A DNA stretch of 64,000 nt from the NCBI RefSeq assembly GCF_036763085.1, contig NZ_JBAIYU010000010.1, forward strand, positions 434,001 to 498,000, given 5' to 3'. The position numbers and the translations under genes were made by a program. The notes beneath the pieces are model-generated. The model saw only the letters and a program-made list of their open reading frames with translations, ran no database searches and had not been told where the DNA came from. Source of the stretch: JBAIYU01 sp036763085. Its GTDB lineage: Bacteria; Bacillota; Negativicutes; DSM-1736; Dendrosporobacteraceae. How positions within the stretch are numbered: position 1 is the first letter of the stretch; every line of letters starts with the position of its first letter. Shown here piece after piece: positions 8,547 to 16,343 of this stretch.

Positions 8547-8650
8547 ATTGCACACTCTGGGTACCAAGGGTTTACCAAAAGATTGTAATATTGTTAATTC
8601 TCTACTCATTGGAAAATTCCTGCTAAATATTTGTAATCTGTTACTTTTTT

Positions 8651-8682
8651 AAAAGAGCTCACGCCAAAGACGTGAGCTCTTT
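8651..8682 (-). terminator. Rho-independent terminator of the first ompM gene
   Basis: A 12-bp stem AAAGAGCTCACG / CGTGAGCTCTTT lies 15 bases after the stop codon at 8697. It has T/A runs on both sides, so it could work in either direction. Confidence 0.85.
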
Positions 8683-8696
8683 TTTTTTACACAGAA

Positions 8697-10034
8697 TTAG
8701 AATTTGTAATCAACTTGAACGCGGCTATATTCTGATCTGTCAGCTCCAGTGTGAACTAACTTGCTTCCGAATGTTTGTACGCCAGTAATAACCATGTTTT
8801 TAGCTAGTGTGTAGTTACCAGTTAGAGCATATCCTTCTCTGTTGTTTGCTTGGTTAGCAATACCAGCAGCCGCATAGTCTCCACCAGCTGTTAATACACC
8901 ATTTTCAAACTTGAAGTATTCAACTGATGCACCCCAAGTGTCTTTCTTAGCGAAGTTAGCACCTTTATAGCCTAACTTAACAACATAACCATATGGATCT
9001 TCTACAGGAGCAAAAGTTGCTGCTGGTAATCTAGTAGCTGGTACATCTGCAACGTTTTTCAAATATTCGCCAGTTAATACCCAGCCTGGTGCAAATTTAG
9101 TCGTGAATCCAAGGTCGTAAACTTTATAATCGCTTATGTCACCGTTTTGTTCTTGGACATAGGAAGCATTTAATGCAGTTGCTTTGCTGAGATTGTAGTC
9201 AGCAGTTACGAAAGCAGCATCTTCGATTTGGTAGTCAGTAGTAGTAACGCCTGCAATTGCATTTTTGAAGTTAGCATAACCAACAGTTGTTTTTACTTTA
9301 TTGCCGAATGATGCTTTAACTCCGTCAACCATACCAGTTGTAGCTAGGAAATAACCAGTAGCACCGATTTTTTGGCTATAACGACCAACAGTAACTGCCG
9401 CACCAGTGTTAAGAACATTCTTAGTTGTTAACGCCATTTCAGCAATTTTCATTTCATTGCCACCTGTCTGATCAGTAGCAGTAGTATCATCATCACCAAG
9501 TGGACGATGGCCGTTAGTCATGATTTTACCAGTGAAGCTAGTGTTATCGTTAACATTAGCGCTTAAGCCAAGGATTAAACGATAAGTGAAGTCGTTATCG
9601 GCTGGTTCTGCAGGAAGTCCGCCGCCAGCAGCTCTATCAAGCTGTACCCAGCGTACACGAGCATCGCCAGTGAATTTAATGTTGGATTGGCTAGCTTCTA
9701 ATTTAGCTACGCGAACGCCAAGGTTGTTAAGTTCAGCGGAGAATTCAACAGCAAGCTTGTCAAGAGCAGCTTTTTGAGCAGCATCAGCTTTGTCGGATTT
9801 AACCATAGCTTTTGCTACGATTTGAGCCATCTCGTAACGAGTGATAGTTTTGTCGCCGCGGAAAGTTCCGTCATTGTAACCATCAACGATACCAGCTTGA
9901 GCTAATTTAGTAACAGCGTCATAAGCCCAGTGTTTTGCAGGTACATCCACGAAAGGATTTGCAGCAGCGAAAGTTGTGCTAGCAACACCAACTACCAATG
10001 CTGTTGTGATCATAGCAGCTAATCTTTTTTTCAT
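8697..10034 (-). CDS. ompM: OmpM-like SLH-domain porin
   Basis: The 445-residue precursor has a signal peptide, one S-layer-homology domain at about residues 25-80 (NPFVDVPAKHWAYDAVTKLA ... YNDGTFRGDKTITRYEMAQIVAKAM), a short coiled-coil spacer (VEFSAELNNLGVRVAKLEAS) and a barrel of about 315 residues ending YSRVQVDYKF. In Negativicutes the SLH domain of OmpM binds polyamine-modified peptidoglycan and tethers the outer membrane, while the barrel forms a diffusion pore. It shares the SLH and coiled-coil arrangement with the ompM at 11.1-12.3 kb but the barrel is diverged. It is monocistronic, with its own leader and terminator. Confidence 0.93.
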   Translation of the reverse strand: MKKRLAAMITTALVVGVASTTFAAANPFVDVPAKHWAYDAVTKLAQAGIVDGYNDGTFRGDKTITRYEMAQIVAKAMVKSDKADAAQKAALDKLAVEFSAELNNLGVRVAKLEASQSNIKFTGDARVRWVQLDRAAGGGLPAEPADNDFTYRLILGLSANVNDNTSFTGKIMTNGHRPLGDDDTTATDQTGGNEMKIAEMALTTKNVLNTGAAVTVGRYSQKIGATGYFLATTGMVDGVKASFGNKVKTTVGYANFKNAIAGVTTTDYQIEDAAFVTADYNLSKATALNASYVQEQNGDISDYKVYDLGFTTKFAPGWVLTGEYLKNVADVPATRLPAATFAPVEDPYGYVVKLGYKGANFAKKDTWGASVEYFKFENGVLTAGGDYAAAGIANQANNREGYALTGNYTLAKNMVITGVQTFGSKLVHTGADRSEYSRVQVDYKF

Positions 10035-10090
10035 TAGAATTTCCCCCTTAGGTTTTAATTTTTTTGTTGGCTAGTCCCAAGAAGGCAATG

Positions 10091-10114
10091 ATTGAGTATC
10101 CATGTTCCCTCAAC
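10091..10114 (-). promoter_or_regulatory. Conserved porin leader hairpin, copy 2
   Basis: In the mRNA sense GTTGAG, loop GGAACATGGATA, CTCAAT form a 6-bp stem (one G-U), 57 bases before the ompM start. The loop differs from copy 1 at three of twelve positions. Confidence 0.6.
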
Positions 10115-10318
10115 TTTCCCTATCTTAGGTTTTTGCCAATCTATCATTCTGTGAGAAAGTTTAGAAGTTCTCATCAGTATGATTTCACTTTCCATGGTAA
10201 TATATTCTTCAATATGAATTAAATTCCTGCAGGATATTGTTATGTTTCTGTAAATTATTTTCAGAAAAATTAATTATTATCAAAAATAGGTGCTTTTTTG
10301 TTTAAACTAAATTCAATT

Positions 10319-10720
10319 TCATTCAGCAAATAAGTACTTTTCGGCAATTATTACTGCTGCATAGTCGTCTACCGATGCTGGCGGCACCATCATTGAAGTA
10401 GGAATAAGTCGCTTTATTCCACGTGGAGGGTTCTCCTGCCAATAACGTACTCTAGCTGCATCGGTTGTTCGATATTCGTTAATAAGTACAAGCTGTAAGT
10501 TGTTGCAGCCAGCCCGTATGCTCTCAACTGCATTCTTACTGGAAGTACCTGCGCCTAGTACGGCAGTAGCAATTTTGTATTTTTTCGTACATTCATCAAC
10601 AGTCTCAACAAGCTTAGCTGTATCAACAATATTTTTATACAGTACGCCATTCTTTCTATGTACTACCGCTATCCCGCACTTCTCACGTCCTGGGTCTATA
10701 CCTATAACAATTTCTTCCAC
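10319..10720 (-). CDS. YqgF/RuvC-like RNase H-fold nuclease
   Basis: From the GTG at 10720, with GGAGG nine bases upstream, the protein has 133 residues, the usual size for YqgF. It begins with the RNase H-fold motif GIDPGREKCGIAVV (first catalytic Asp), has VLGAGTSSKNAV in place of the common 'GLP' strand, then NEYRTTDAA (probable second acidic residue) and SVDDYAAVIIAE (final Asp pair). YqgF proteins process pre-16S rRNA ends; more distant members are Holliday-junction resolvase-like. A longer in-frame reading to 10813 lacks a ribosome binding site. It sits alone between two porin genes and is probably unrelated to them in function. Confidence 0.75.
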   Translation of the reverse strand: MEEIVIGIDPGREKCGIAVVHRKNGVLYKNIVDTAKLVETVDECTKKYKIATAVLGAGTSSKNAVESIRAGCNNLQLVLINEYRTTDAARVRYWQENPPRGIKRLIPTSMMVPPASVDDYAAVIIAEKYLFAE

Positions 10721-11066
10721 TGTACAACCTCCATGCTTAGTTAGTATATTCTTTTTTTGGGTAATTATTCCTTCATTTTTAGTACGAGTATGTGTTACTT
10801 TTGTCATTGCCACAAAAGTAAAGTTAAAGTAAGTCTAGGCCAGTCTTGCAAAAGACTTGAAAAGTCAGCACCTTACTAAAATCCGTAAAACTCGCTTCGC
10901 TCAGACAAACGGATTTTTTAACGTAAGCTGCTGACTTTTCATCCTGCGGAACGTCTTTTTTTCAGAATGGCCGCCAACGGGCGAAAAATTTCTTACTACT
11001 TAAGTATAATTCAATTTTTCTCAGTTTTAGCTGAGATTTTATCCAACATTATCAACGATACAATGT
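10721..11066. repeat. Non-coding stretch with a compound inverted repeat
   Basis: No gene is seen. AGTCTT/AAGACT forms a short hairpin near 10843-10858. Just after it GAAAAGTCAGCA (about 10859) pairs with TGCTGACTTTTC (about 10930), enclosing CTTAC/GTAAG and AAAATCCGT/ACGGATTTT arms and an apical GCTTCGCTCAG loop. The whole is a long multi-part stem of about 85 bases. Only one copy is in the window. Confidence 0.5.
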
Positions 11067-11103
11067 AAAAGAAACCTGCCGGATTACCCGACAGGTTTCT
11101 TTT
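11067..11103 (-). terminator. Rho-independent terminator of the second ompM gene
   Basis: AAAAGAAACCTG pairs with CAGGTTTCTTTT around a 13-base loop, 13 bases after the stop at 11116. Confidence 0.85.
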
Positions 11104-11115
11104 TTGAATCTTATA

Positions 11116-12258
11116 TTAGAATTTTACGTTTACAGTTGCTTGAGTGCGAGCTCCGATTTCAGTGCCAGCTTGGTCTTTGAAATCTTGGTATTTTACGTTA
11201 AGAGCTGCGTTTTTGTTGAAAGATTTATCATATTGGTATTCCATACCTTTGAAGCCGTTAGTACCGATTGCTGTTACATCATTGCTAAGTGAACCGAAGC
11301 CTGTGAATGCAGCTGCATCTACATCATAGTGAGTTGCAGTCAGACCAGCTTTAGTGAATTTCACTCCATAAGAAACTGCAGTTGCATCAGCATCGTTATT
11401 ATCATAGTAAGCAGCTTTAGCTTCTACACTGTTAGATAATTTGAATGCAGTGCTTAAACCATAAATTTCTTGATCTTGAGTATCGTTTTTGTAGTAGTCA
11501 GCAACTACTTTACCGCCAAGAGCATTGAAACCATATTCAGCAGCATAGATACGCTCAGAACCAGCAGTTACGTTTCTGTTACCAGCAACTAATTTAAGAC
11601 CATTGATATCAGTCGCGAAAGCGTTCATTTGTGTATCGAACAGGTAACCACCAGCAAGTTTTACATCTTGACGACCGATTGTGCTAGTTGTACCAAGTGC
11701 ATTGAAAGTTACGTTAGCAGTGTCGATAGCAGCGTCAGAGTTTCCGCCTTTGTAGTTCATGTTGCCAGTAGTAAGGCGTGCATTGAATTTCATGTCATTG
11801 TTGATTTTGCCTTCGAAGCCTACACGAGCGCGGAAGTCATTGTCTGAACCTTGATTGTCAGAACCGAATACACGAACGCGAGCATCACCGGAGATTTTAA
11901 CCATGTTGTCAACTTTGTTTTGAAGGCCTTCTACTTTAACACCAAGATTGTTAAGTTCAGTTGAGAATTCTTTGGAAAGTTGGTCAACAGCTGCTTGTTG
12001 ATCAGCATTTAAGGATTTGTTCATAGCTTTAGCTACGATTTGAGCCATTTCGTAACGAGTCATAGTTTTGTCACCTTTGAAAGTGCCATCGTTATAACCG
12101 TCAACGATACCAGATTGAGCAAGTTTGTTTACTGCATCATATGCCCAGTGTTTTGCAGGTACATCAGAGAAAGGATTTGCAGCAGCTGCGAATGCAGGTA
12201 CAGCGAAAGCAACAGTTAGAGCAGTAGTTACAGCAACTTTTAAAAATCTTTTTTTCAT
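11116..12258 (-). CDS. ompM: OmpM-like SLH-domain porin (second copy)
   Basis: The 380-residue precursor has a signal peptide, a single SLH domain (NPFSDVPAKHWAYDAVNKLA ... YNDGTFKGDKTMTRYEMAQIVAKAM, about residues 27-80), a coiled coil (FSTELNNLGVKVEGLQNKVDNM) and a barrel of about 245 residues ending TQATVNVKF. The barrel is shorter than that of the other OmpM. This gene has the most elaborate upstream region in the window, with a leader hairpin and three tandem operator-like palindromes, so its expression is probably controlled separately from its paralogue. Confidence 0.93.
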   Translation of the reverse strand: MKKRFLKVAVTTALTVAFAVPAFAAAANPFSDVPAKHWAYDAVNKLAQSGIVDGYNDGTFKGDKTMTRYEMAQIVAKAMNKSLNADQQAAVDQLSKEFSTELNNLGVKVEGLQNKVDNMVKISGDARVRVFGSDNQGSDNDFRARVGFEGKINNDMKFNARLTTGNMNYKGGNSDAAIDTANVTFNALGTTSTIGRQDVKLAGGYLFDTQMNAFATDINGLKLVAGNRNVTAGSERIYAAEYGFNALGGKVVADYYKNDTQDQEIYGLSTAFKLSNSVEAKAAYYDNNDADATAVSYGVKFTKAGLTATHYDVDAAAFTGFGSLSNDVTAIGTNGFKGMEYQYDKSFNKNAALNVKYQDFKDQAGTEIGARTQATVNVKF

Positions 12259-12341
12259 TTGAAAAGATCCCCCTAAAGTTTATTTTTTTAGCTGGTGTTG
12301 CCACCGGCAATAGGGGCTAATGCTTTTCAAGAAGAGCCGTT

Positions 12342-12363
12342 ATGAGTTTCCACGTTTCCTCAT
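12342..12363 (-). promoter_or_regulatory. Conserved porin leader hairpin, copy 3
   Basis: In the mRNA sense ATGAG, loop GAAACGTGGAAA, CTCAT form a 5-bp stem 84 bases before the ompM start. The loop is nearly identical to copy 1. A further small hairpin TTGCC-GGT-GGCAA lies between it and the start codon. Confidence 0.6.
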
Positions 12364-12504
12364 TACTTCTTCTTTATTGCATTTCACCACTCATGCCCCT
12401 GCGGCTTTTTTGCAGGTTGTAGTTAACATAATTCGACATGACCTTTAATTATCCTGCTGTATGTTATGGTGTAATTTTTACCACATCTCATGCTACTCAA
12501 GCCT

Positions 12505-12518
12505 TGACCATTCAGTCA
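12505..12518. promoter_or_regulatory. TGAC-N6-GTCA operator-like palindrome, array site 1
   Basis: TGACCATTCAGTCA. On the minus strand it starts five bases after a TTGATA hexamer. The shape resembles TetR-family boxes such as the RutR consensus TTGACCA-N2-TGGTCAA. Confidence 0.5.
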
Positions 12519-12628
12519 CGTCATATCAAAAAAATATTTGATATTTACATAATTCTACGTTCCTTTAGATAATCCTGCTTGAGCCGCATTTGTACTTTTT
12601 TCCAGCAATCCATTTTAGATTGCCAGAA

Positions 12629-12642
12629 TGACCAGTCAGTCA
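12629..12642. promoter_or_regulatory. TGAC-N6-GTCA operator-like palindrome, array site 2
   Basis: TGACCAGTCAGTCA, five bases after a perfect TTGACA on the minus strand, so a bound protein would cover the promoter spacer. Confidence 0.5.
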
Positions 12643-12772
12643 TGTCTTGTCAAAAAAATTTATGCGTTTGCATTTTTTATTCTTTTGATACTATACATAA
12701 TTCTACGTTTCTTTTATAATTCCTGCTGTATTTAGCTTGTAGTTTTTACCAATAGCCTTTCCTTTATTATAT

Positions 12773-12786
12773 TGACTATTCGGTCA
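12773..12786. promoter_or_regulatory. TGAC-N6-GTCA operator-like palindrome, array site 3
   Basis: TGACTATTCGGTCA, five bases after TTGAAT and one base before TATAAT on the minus strand. Confidence 0.5.
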
Positions 12787-12854
12787 TGTATATTCAAAAA
12801 AATTATGCATTTAACATAACGTTTTTCTGATATACCTATATTTCTACATAAATT

Positions 12855-12890
12855 AAGAGAATCCTGCTTTTACACAGGATTCTCCTTTTT
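12855..12890 (-). terminator. Rho-independent terminator of the DUF3084 gene
   Basis: GAGAATCCTG pairs with CAGGATTCTC around an 8-base loop, followed on the minus strand by TTAATTT. It lies about 20 bases after the stop at 12908, and its distal arm doubles as the first GCAGGATT of the upstream array. Confidence 0.7.
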
Positions 12891-12907
12891 GTATTTTATA
12901 CCATAAT

Positions 12908-14158
12908 CTATTGTGCACTCTTTACTTGAATATCAATCTTAAGCGGCCCTACGGCATAAGTGTCAATCTGAGCAGTAGCTGTAAGCTGCACTTTTCCGTA
13001 ATACCTATTAACCTTATTTATAGTGTCATATAGTTGCGCCCCACTCATAACTCCGACAGTACCTTGAATAGGATCAGGCAAAATCCCCTTCTTTATGGCT
13101 TCGGTATTTACCTTCTGTAAAAATGCCAGAACCGCTTCTTCAGCTTCGTGAGCCGTTCTGCCTGCATTCATAACTTCAGTATGCACTACCTCGTCATGGG
13201 CGTATACTAAATGGTTTTCGAAAAGCTCGATACGTCCAATTACTGGCTCACCGTAAACAATATTCCCTGCGGATGAAATGCGGACAATAACATCTTGCTT
13301 AGAGTTTGCCAGCAATTCTATAGCTTGATCGTAGTCAGCTTGAGCAATCCAGAGGGCTTCAGCTTTTTTGTCATCAATACCCAATTTATCTAAGATTTCA
13401 AAGTTAGTTTTTAGAATAGTACCTGTGAGTGAGCTCTTAATATCACTTTTCGATTCACTACTATGGATTACCGAAGTAGATAAAATCTCACCAGCTCGGT
13501 AAAGAATGTCACCTTCCCGGACAACTTGAATGCCTTTATTAAGCTTCGCGGTTAGTTCATTCAAGCGATTTACGTCGCTCTCTAAAGATATTTTGGATTC
13601 ATTAAGAGCAGCAACCCGAATATCAAGTTCCTTTTTTGTTGCTTGAAGCTGAGTAATTTGCAACCGTGATTTTTCTAAATCACCACGTGCTAAGGTATAG
13701 TCTGTCTGGACCTGCTGTAAAGCTGAGGCTGCGCGGTCTCTTTCGCTTGTAACTACCGCCAGTTCAGACGTTATCGAAGCCAGTTTAGCGGCTGTATCTT
13801 TGATTTTAATATTTAAGGCAGCATATTCAGCGGTTTTAGCATCTAGTGCCGCCCGACTGACTTCAAGCTCTGTGCTTTTAGCCAAGACTTCATTTGATAA
13901 ATTTGACAGCTGAGCTTTTAGTGCATCCATACCAAAAAGTGCTGTACGCACATCACGGGAAGCTAATGCAAGTATCCCCAGTGTAGAGGACGTGATTAGT
14001 ATACCGGTGATGATGGTTACTATTATTGATGTATGCTTAGGGCGCAATCCAAACATTGATAGTTTTCGTTTACCTACTTTTGTGCCGAGTTTATCGCCAA
14101 TATAGGCGATTGCTCCGCCCATTATAGTGAGTACAGCAATTAGTACTATTCCATACAC
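12908..14158 (-). CDS. DUF3084 family membrane protein with long coiled coil
   Basis: From the GTG at 14158, with GAGGAGGG eight bases upstream, this 416-residue protein has two N-terminal transmembrane helices (GIVLIAVLTIMGGAIAYIGD and IIVTIITGILITSSTLGIL) flanking the conserved cytosolic loop KVGKRKLSMFGLRPKHTS. About 120 residues of coiled coil follow (roughly 90-215) and then a mixed alpha/beta C-terminal domain. This layout is that of DUF3084 proteins, common in Negativicutes and Cyanobacteria and of unknown function. It follows lptFG by about 65 bases in the Lpt cluster, which hints at an envelope role. Confidence 0.85.
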   Translation of the reverse strand: MYGIVLIAVLTIMGGAIAYIGDKLGTKVGKRKLSMFGLRPKHTSIIVTIITGILITSSTLGILALASRDVRTALFGMDALKAQLSNLSNEVLAKSTELEVSRAALDAKTAEYAALNIKIKDTAAKLASITSELAVVTSERDRAASALQQVQTDYTLARGDLEKSRLQITQLQATKKELDIRVAALNESKISLESDVNRLNELTAKLNKGIQVVREGDILYRAGEILSTSVIHSSESKSDIKSSLTGTILKTNFEILDKLGIDDKKAEALWIAQADYDQAIELLANSKQDVIVRISSAGNIVYGEPVIGRIELFENHLVYAHDEVVHTEVMNAGRTAHEAEEAVLAFLQKVNTEAIKKGILPDPIQGTVGVMSGAQLYDTINKVNRYYGKVQLTATAQIDTYAVGPLKIDIQVKSAQ

Positions 14159-14190
14159 AGTACACCCTCCTCTACTGGAAATTTCGTTCG

Positions 14191-14220
14191 AACCGCTAAG
14201 GCGCGAAAGTCGCAAAGGGT
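14191..14220. repeat. Nested palindromic repeat (family 1), single left arm
   Basis: AACCGCTAAGGCGCG followed by AAAGTCGCAAAGGG, between lptFG and the DUF3084 gene. There is no matching right arm. Confidence 0.65.
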
Positions 14221-14224
14221 TAAG

Positions 14225-15313
14225 TTAACGGGAGGCTTTGCGGATGAGATAGATGCCTGCGAGGATGCCGACGGTGTTTGGTATCCAGGCAGCCACGTAT
14301 ACTGGCAGCGCACCGCCTTGGCCGAGTGCTGTAGTAAGCGTCATTATGGTGTAGTATATAAAGATAATTATTATGCTTAGTCCCAGCCCGATAGATGAGC
14401 TTGACCTCTGCGGCTGCAGACCTAACGGTGTTCCTATTAGGGCGAATACAAAACTAGCCATAGGAATTGATACACGCTGCTGCAGTTCAACTTCGTAAGT
14501 TGTACTTTTTACATATTCACTCTTAAGCACTTTGATATGCTGCTTAAGTTCTTTTATAGTCATTTCGGAGGCTTGTTTTTGCTCACGAGTAATCGTCGTT
14601 GGCGTCTTATCTATTGGCATTATCTGCTGCTCAAATTTCATTGTCCGCTTGAGATTTCCTTCGGCAGATAAATCATGAATTGTACCGTGGTACATTACCC
14701 AATGATCTTTATTCCATTCAGCTTTTTCAGCGTGCTCAACTCGCACAATATTGCCATTTTCATATTCTTGAATGGATACGGCGTGCATCGTATTTGTACT
14801 TTCCTCATACTTACGAGCATAAGTGAGACGTTCTAGATTACCATTCTTAACATCTTTTATGATGATATGCTCCTGTGATTTGGGAGCAGTATTACGTTCA
14901 ATTTCATTTTTAACTACATAATTGTACCCAGCATTAGCTTTAGGAACTACGACTTCATTAAATGCTACCGCAAAAATACTGACGAAAAAAGCAACAATGA
15001 ATACTGGCATAGCCAACCGAGAAAAACTAATACCGCCTGACCTCATCGCAGTTATCTCACTTGAACCAGATAATCTGCCAAAAGCCAACAGTGATGCAAG
15101 AAGCATTGACATTGGGAAAGTGAGTACAATAATGTTAGGCAGGCTATAAAAAAACAATTTAACAACCGAAGTTACTGGGGCACCATATTTTGTAACATAT
15201 TGAGCAATTTTAAATAGAGTATTTGTTCCGATAAAAACGCTTGAAAAAGCGCAGATACCAAATATAAAAGGCCCTAATAATTCTTTTACTATATATTTAT
15301 CTAATATACGCAT
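14225..15313 (-). CDS. lptF: LptF/LptG family LPS export permease
   Basis: This 362-residue protein begins MRILDKYIVKELLGPF, the typical YjgP/YjgQ start. It has three N-terminal transmembrane helices, a periplasmic beta-jellyroll (about residues 125-265; for example AVSIQEYENGNIVRVEHAE) and three C-terminal helices. Only one such permease is in the window, whereas E. coli uses an LptF-LptG heterodimer, so the complex may be a homodimer, or a partner lies elsewhere. With LptB next to it, it extracts lipopolysaccharide from the inner membrane toward LptC and LptA. Confidence 0.92.
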   Translation of the reverse strand: MRILDKYIVKELLGPFIFGICAFSSVFIGTNTLFKIAQYVTKYGAPVTSVVKLFFYSLPNIIVLTFPMSMLLASLLAFGRLSGSSEITAMRSGGISFSRLAMPVFIVAFFVSIFAVAFNEVVVPKANAGYNYVVKNEIERNTAPKSQEHIIIKDVKNGNLERLTYARKYEESTNTMHAVSIQEYENGNIVRVEHAEKAEWNKDHWVMYHGTIHDLSAEGNLKRTMKFEQQIMPIDKTPTTITREQKQASEMTIKELKQHIKVLKSEYVKSTTYEVELQQRVSIPMASFVFALIGTPLGLQPQRSSSSIGLGLSIIIIFIYYTIMTLTTALGQGGALPVYVAAWIPNTVGILAGIYLIRKASR

Positions 15314-15363
15314 TTTTTTCTCCTCTATAAAGGGTGCGTGGGTTTACGTGGGGATGATATTTT

Positions 15364-15465
15364 AACCGCGAAGGCGCAATGGACATAAAGTGAGTTACGA
15401 CGCAATAATTATCGCGCTTATATTTATATATTAAATCTCCTTTGCGCTTTCGCGTCTTTGCGGTT
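15364..15465. repeat. Nested palindromic repeat (family 1, GCGAAGG arms)
   Basis: The left arm AACCGCGAAGGCGC pairs with the right arm GCTTTCGCGTCTTTGCGGTT; the inner palindrome is CGCAATAATTATCGCG. It lies between lptB and lptFG. Confidence 0.85.
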
Positions 15466-15470
15466 AGTCG

Positions 15471-16190
15471 TTACAAACTAAAATTCTCGCCAAGGTAGAA
15501 TTTACGGGCGATTTCGCTGGAGGCAATGGTTTCACTGTCGCCTTCTATTAGGATTTTGCCTTCGCTTAGTATATAGGCTCGGTCTACTATACTCAGAGTT
15601 TCCCGGACGTTGTGGTCAGTGATGAGTACACCGATACCTCGGTCGCTGAGATAGCCGATAACTGACTGGATGTCAGATACTGCTATTGGATCTACTCCGG
15701 CAAAAGGTTCGTCCAACAAAATGAAGTATGGATCTGTGGCAAGACAGCGGGCTATTTCGACCCGGCGTCTTTCGCCGCCTGACAGTTCTGACCCCTTACG
15801 CTGACGGACATGCGTGATATTGAATTCCTCCAGAAGACTTTCAGCCTTGTCTTTGCGTTCAGCAGGAGTAAGTTTTGTTGTTTCAAGTATTGCCATAAGA
15901 TTATCTTCTACAGTCAGTTTGCGGAAAACTGATGCTTCCTGGGGCAGATAACCTAAACCAAATCTTGATCGTTGGTACATCGGCATTTGAGTAACATCCT
16001 CTCCGCCGATTAACACTTGCCCGGAATTTGGTTTTTCAAGCCCTACTATCATATAGAAAGTAGTAGTTTTGCCAGCCCCATTCGGTCCTAATAGCCCTAC
16101 TACTTGTCCTTTATCGACCCTTAGACTAACTCCATTGACCACATTGCGGCCTTTGTATGTTTTTATAAGATTGTGTGTTTCAATAAACAT
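15471..16190 (-). CDS. lptB: LPS export ABC transporter ATP-binding protein
   Basis: The 239-residue ATPase has Walker A GPNGAGKTT near residue 37, the signature LSGGERRRVEIAR, Walker B YFILLDEPFAGVDP and a switch His in LITDHNVRETL. The PFAGVDP and FYLGENF segments are typical of LptB. It powers the lipopolysaccharide bridge with the LptF/G permease downstream. A family-1 repeat lies on each side of the gene. Confidence 0.97.
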   Translation of the reverse strand: MFIETHNLIKTYKGRNVVNGVSLRVDKGQVVGLLGPNGAGKTTTFYMIVGLEKPNSGQVLIGGEDVTQMPMYQRSRFGLGYLPQEASVFRKLTVEDNLMAILETTKLTPAERKDKAESLLEEFNITHVRQRKGSELSGGERRRVEIARCLATDPYFILLDEPFAGVDPIAVSDIQSVIGYLSDRGIGVLITDHNVRETLSIVDRAYILSEGKILIEGDSETIASSEIARKFYLGENFSL

Positions 16191-16230
16191 TGTTTATTCC
16201 TCATTTCAAGGTTTAAGGAATGACTAGGAC

Positions 16231-16330
16231 TAACCACAAAGGCGCGAAGACCGCAAAGGGTTTTGCACGCGATAATTATCGCGGGATATTTATTTTTTCG
16301 TTTTTTAGCGCTTTTGCGTCTTTGCGGTTA
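16231..16330. repeat. Nested palindromic repeat (family 1)
   Basis: Arms TAACCACAAAGGCGCG and CTTTTGCGTCTTTGCGGTTA, inner palindrome CGCGATAATTATCGCG, between lptA and lptB. Confidence 0.85.
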
Positions 16331-16343
16331 AATACATCGTTGG

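Larger units (their letters stand above)
12415..12865 (-). repeat. Tandem upstream array of about 130-bp units
   Basis: Read on the minus strand, the unit runs GCAGGATT ... GTAGAATTATGTA ... poly-T, TTGAnA, five bases, TGAC-N6-GTCA. Three units are nearly complete and a fourth GCAGGATAATT/TCGAATTATGTTA segment lies next to the leader. Each unit carries one operator-like palindrome. This fills most of the 650-bp gap between the DUF3084 gene and ompM; no coding potential is seen. Confidence 0.65.

Noticed and set aside
10319..10813. Extended N terminus of the YqgF-like protein
   Set aside because: The extra 31 residues have no ribosome site; a GTG with GGAGG gives the normal family length.
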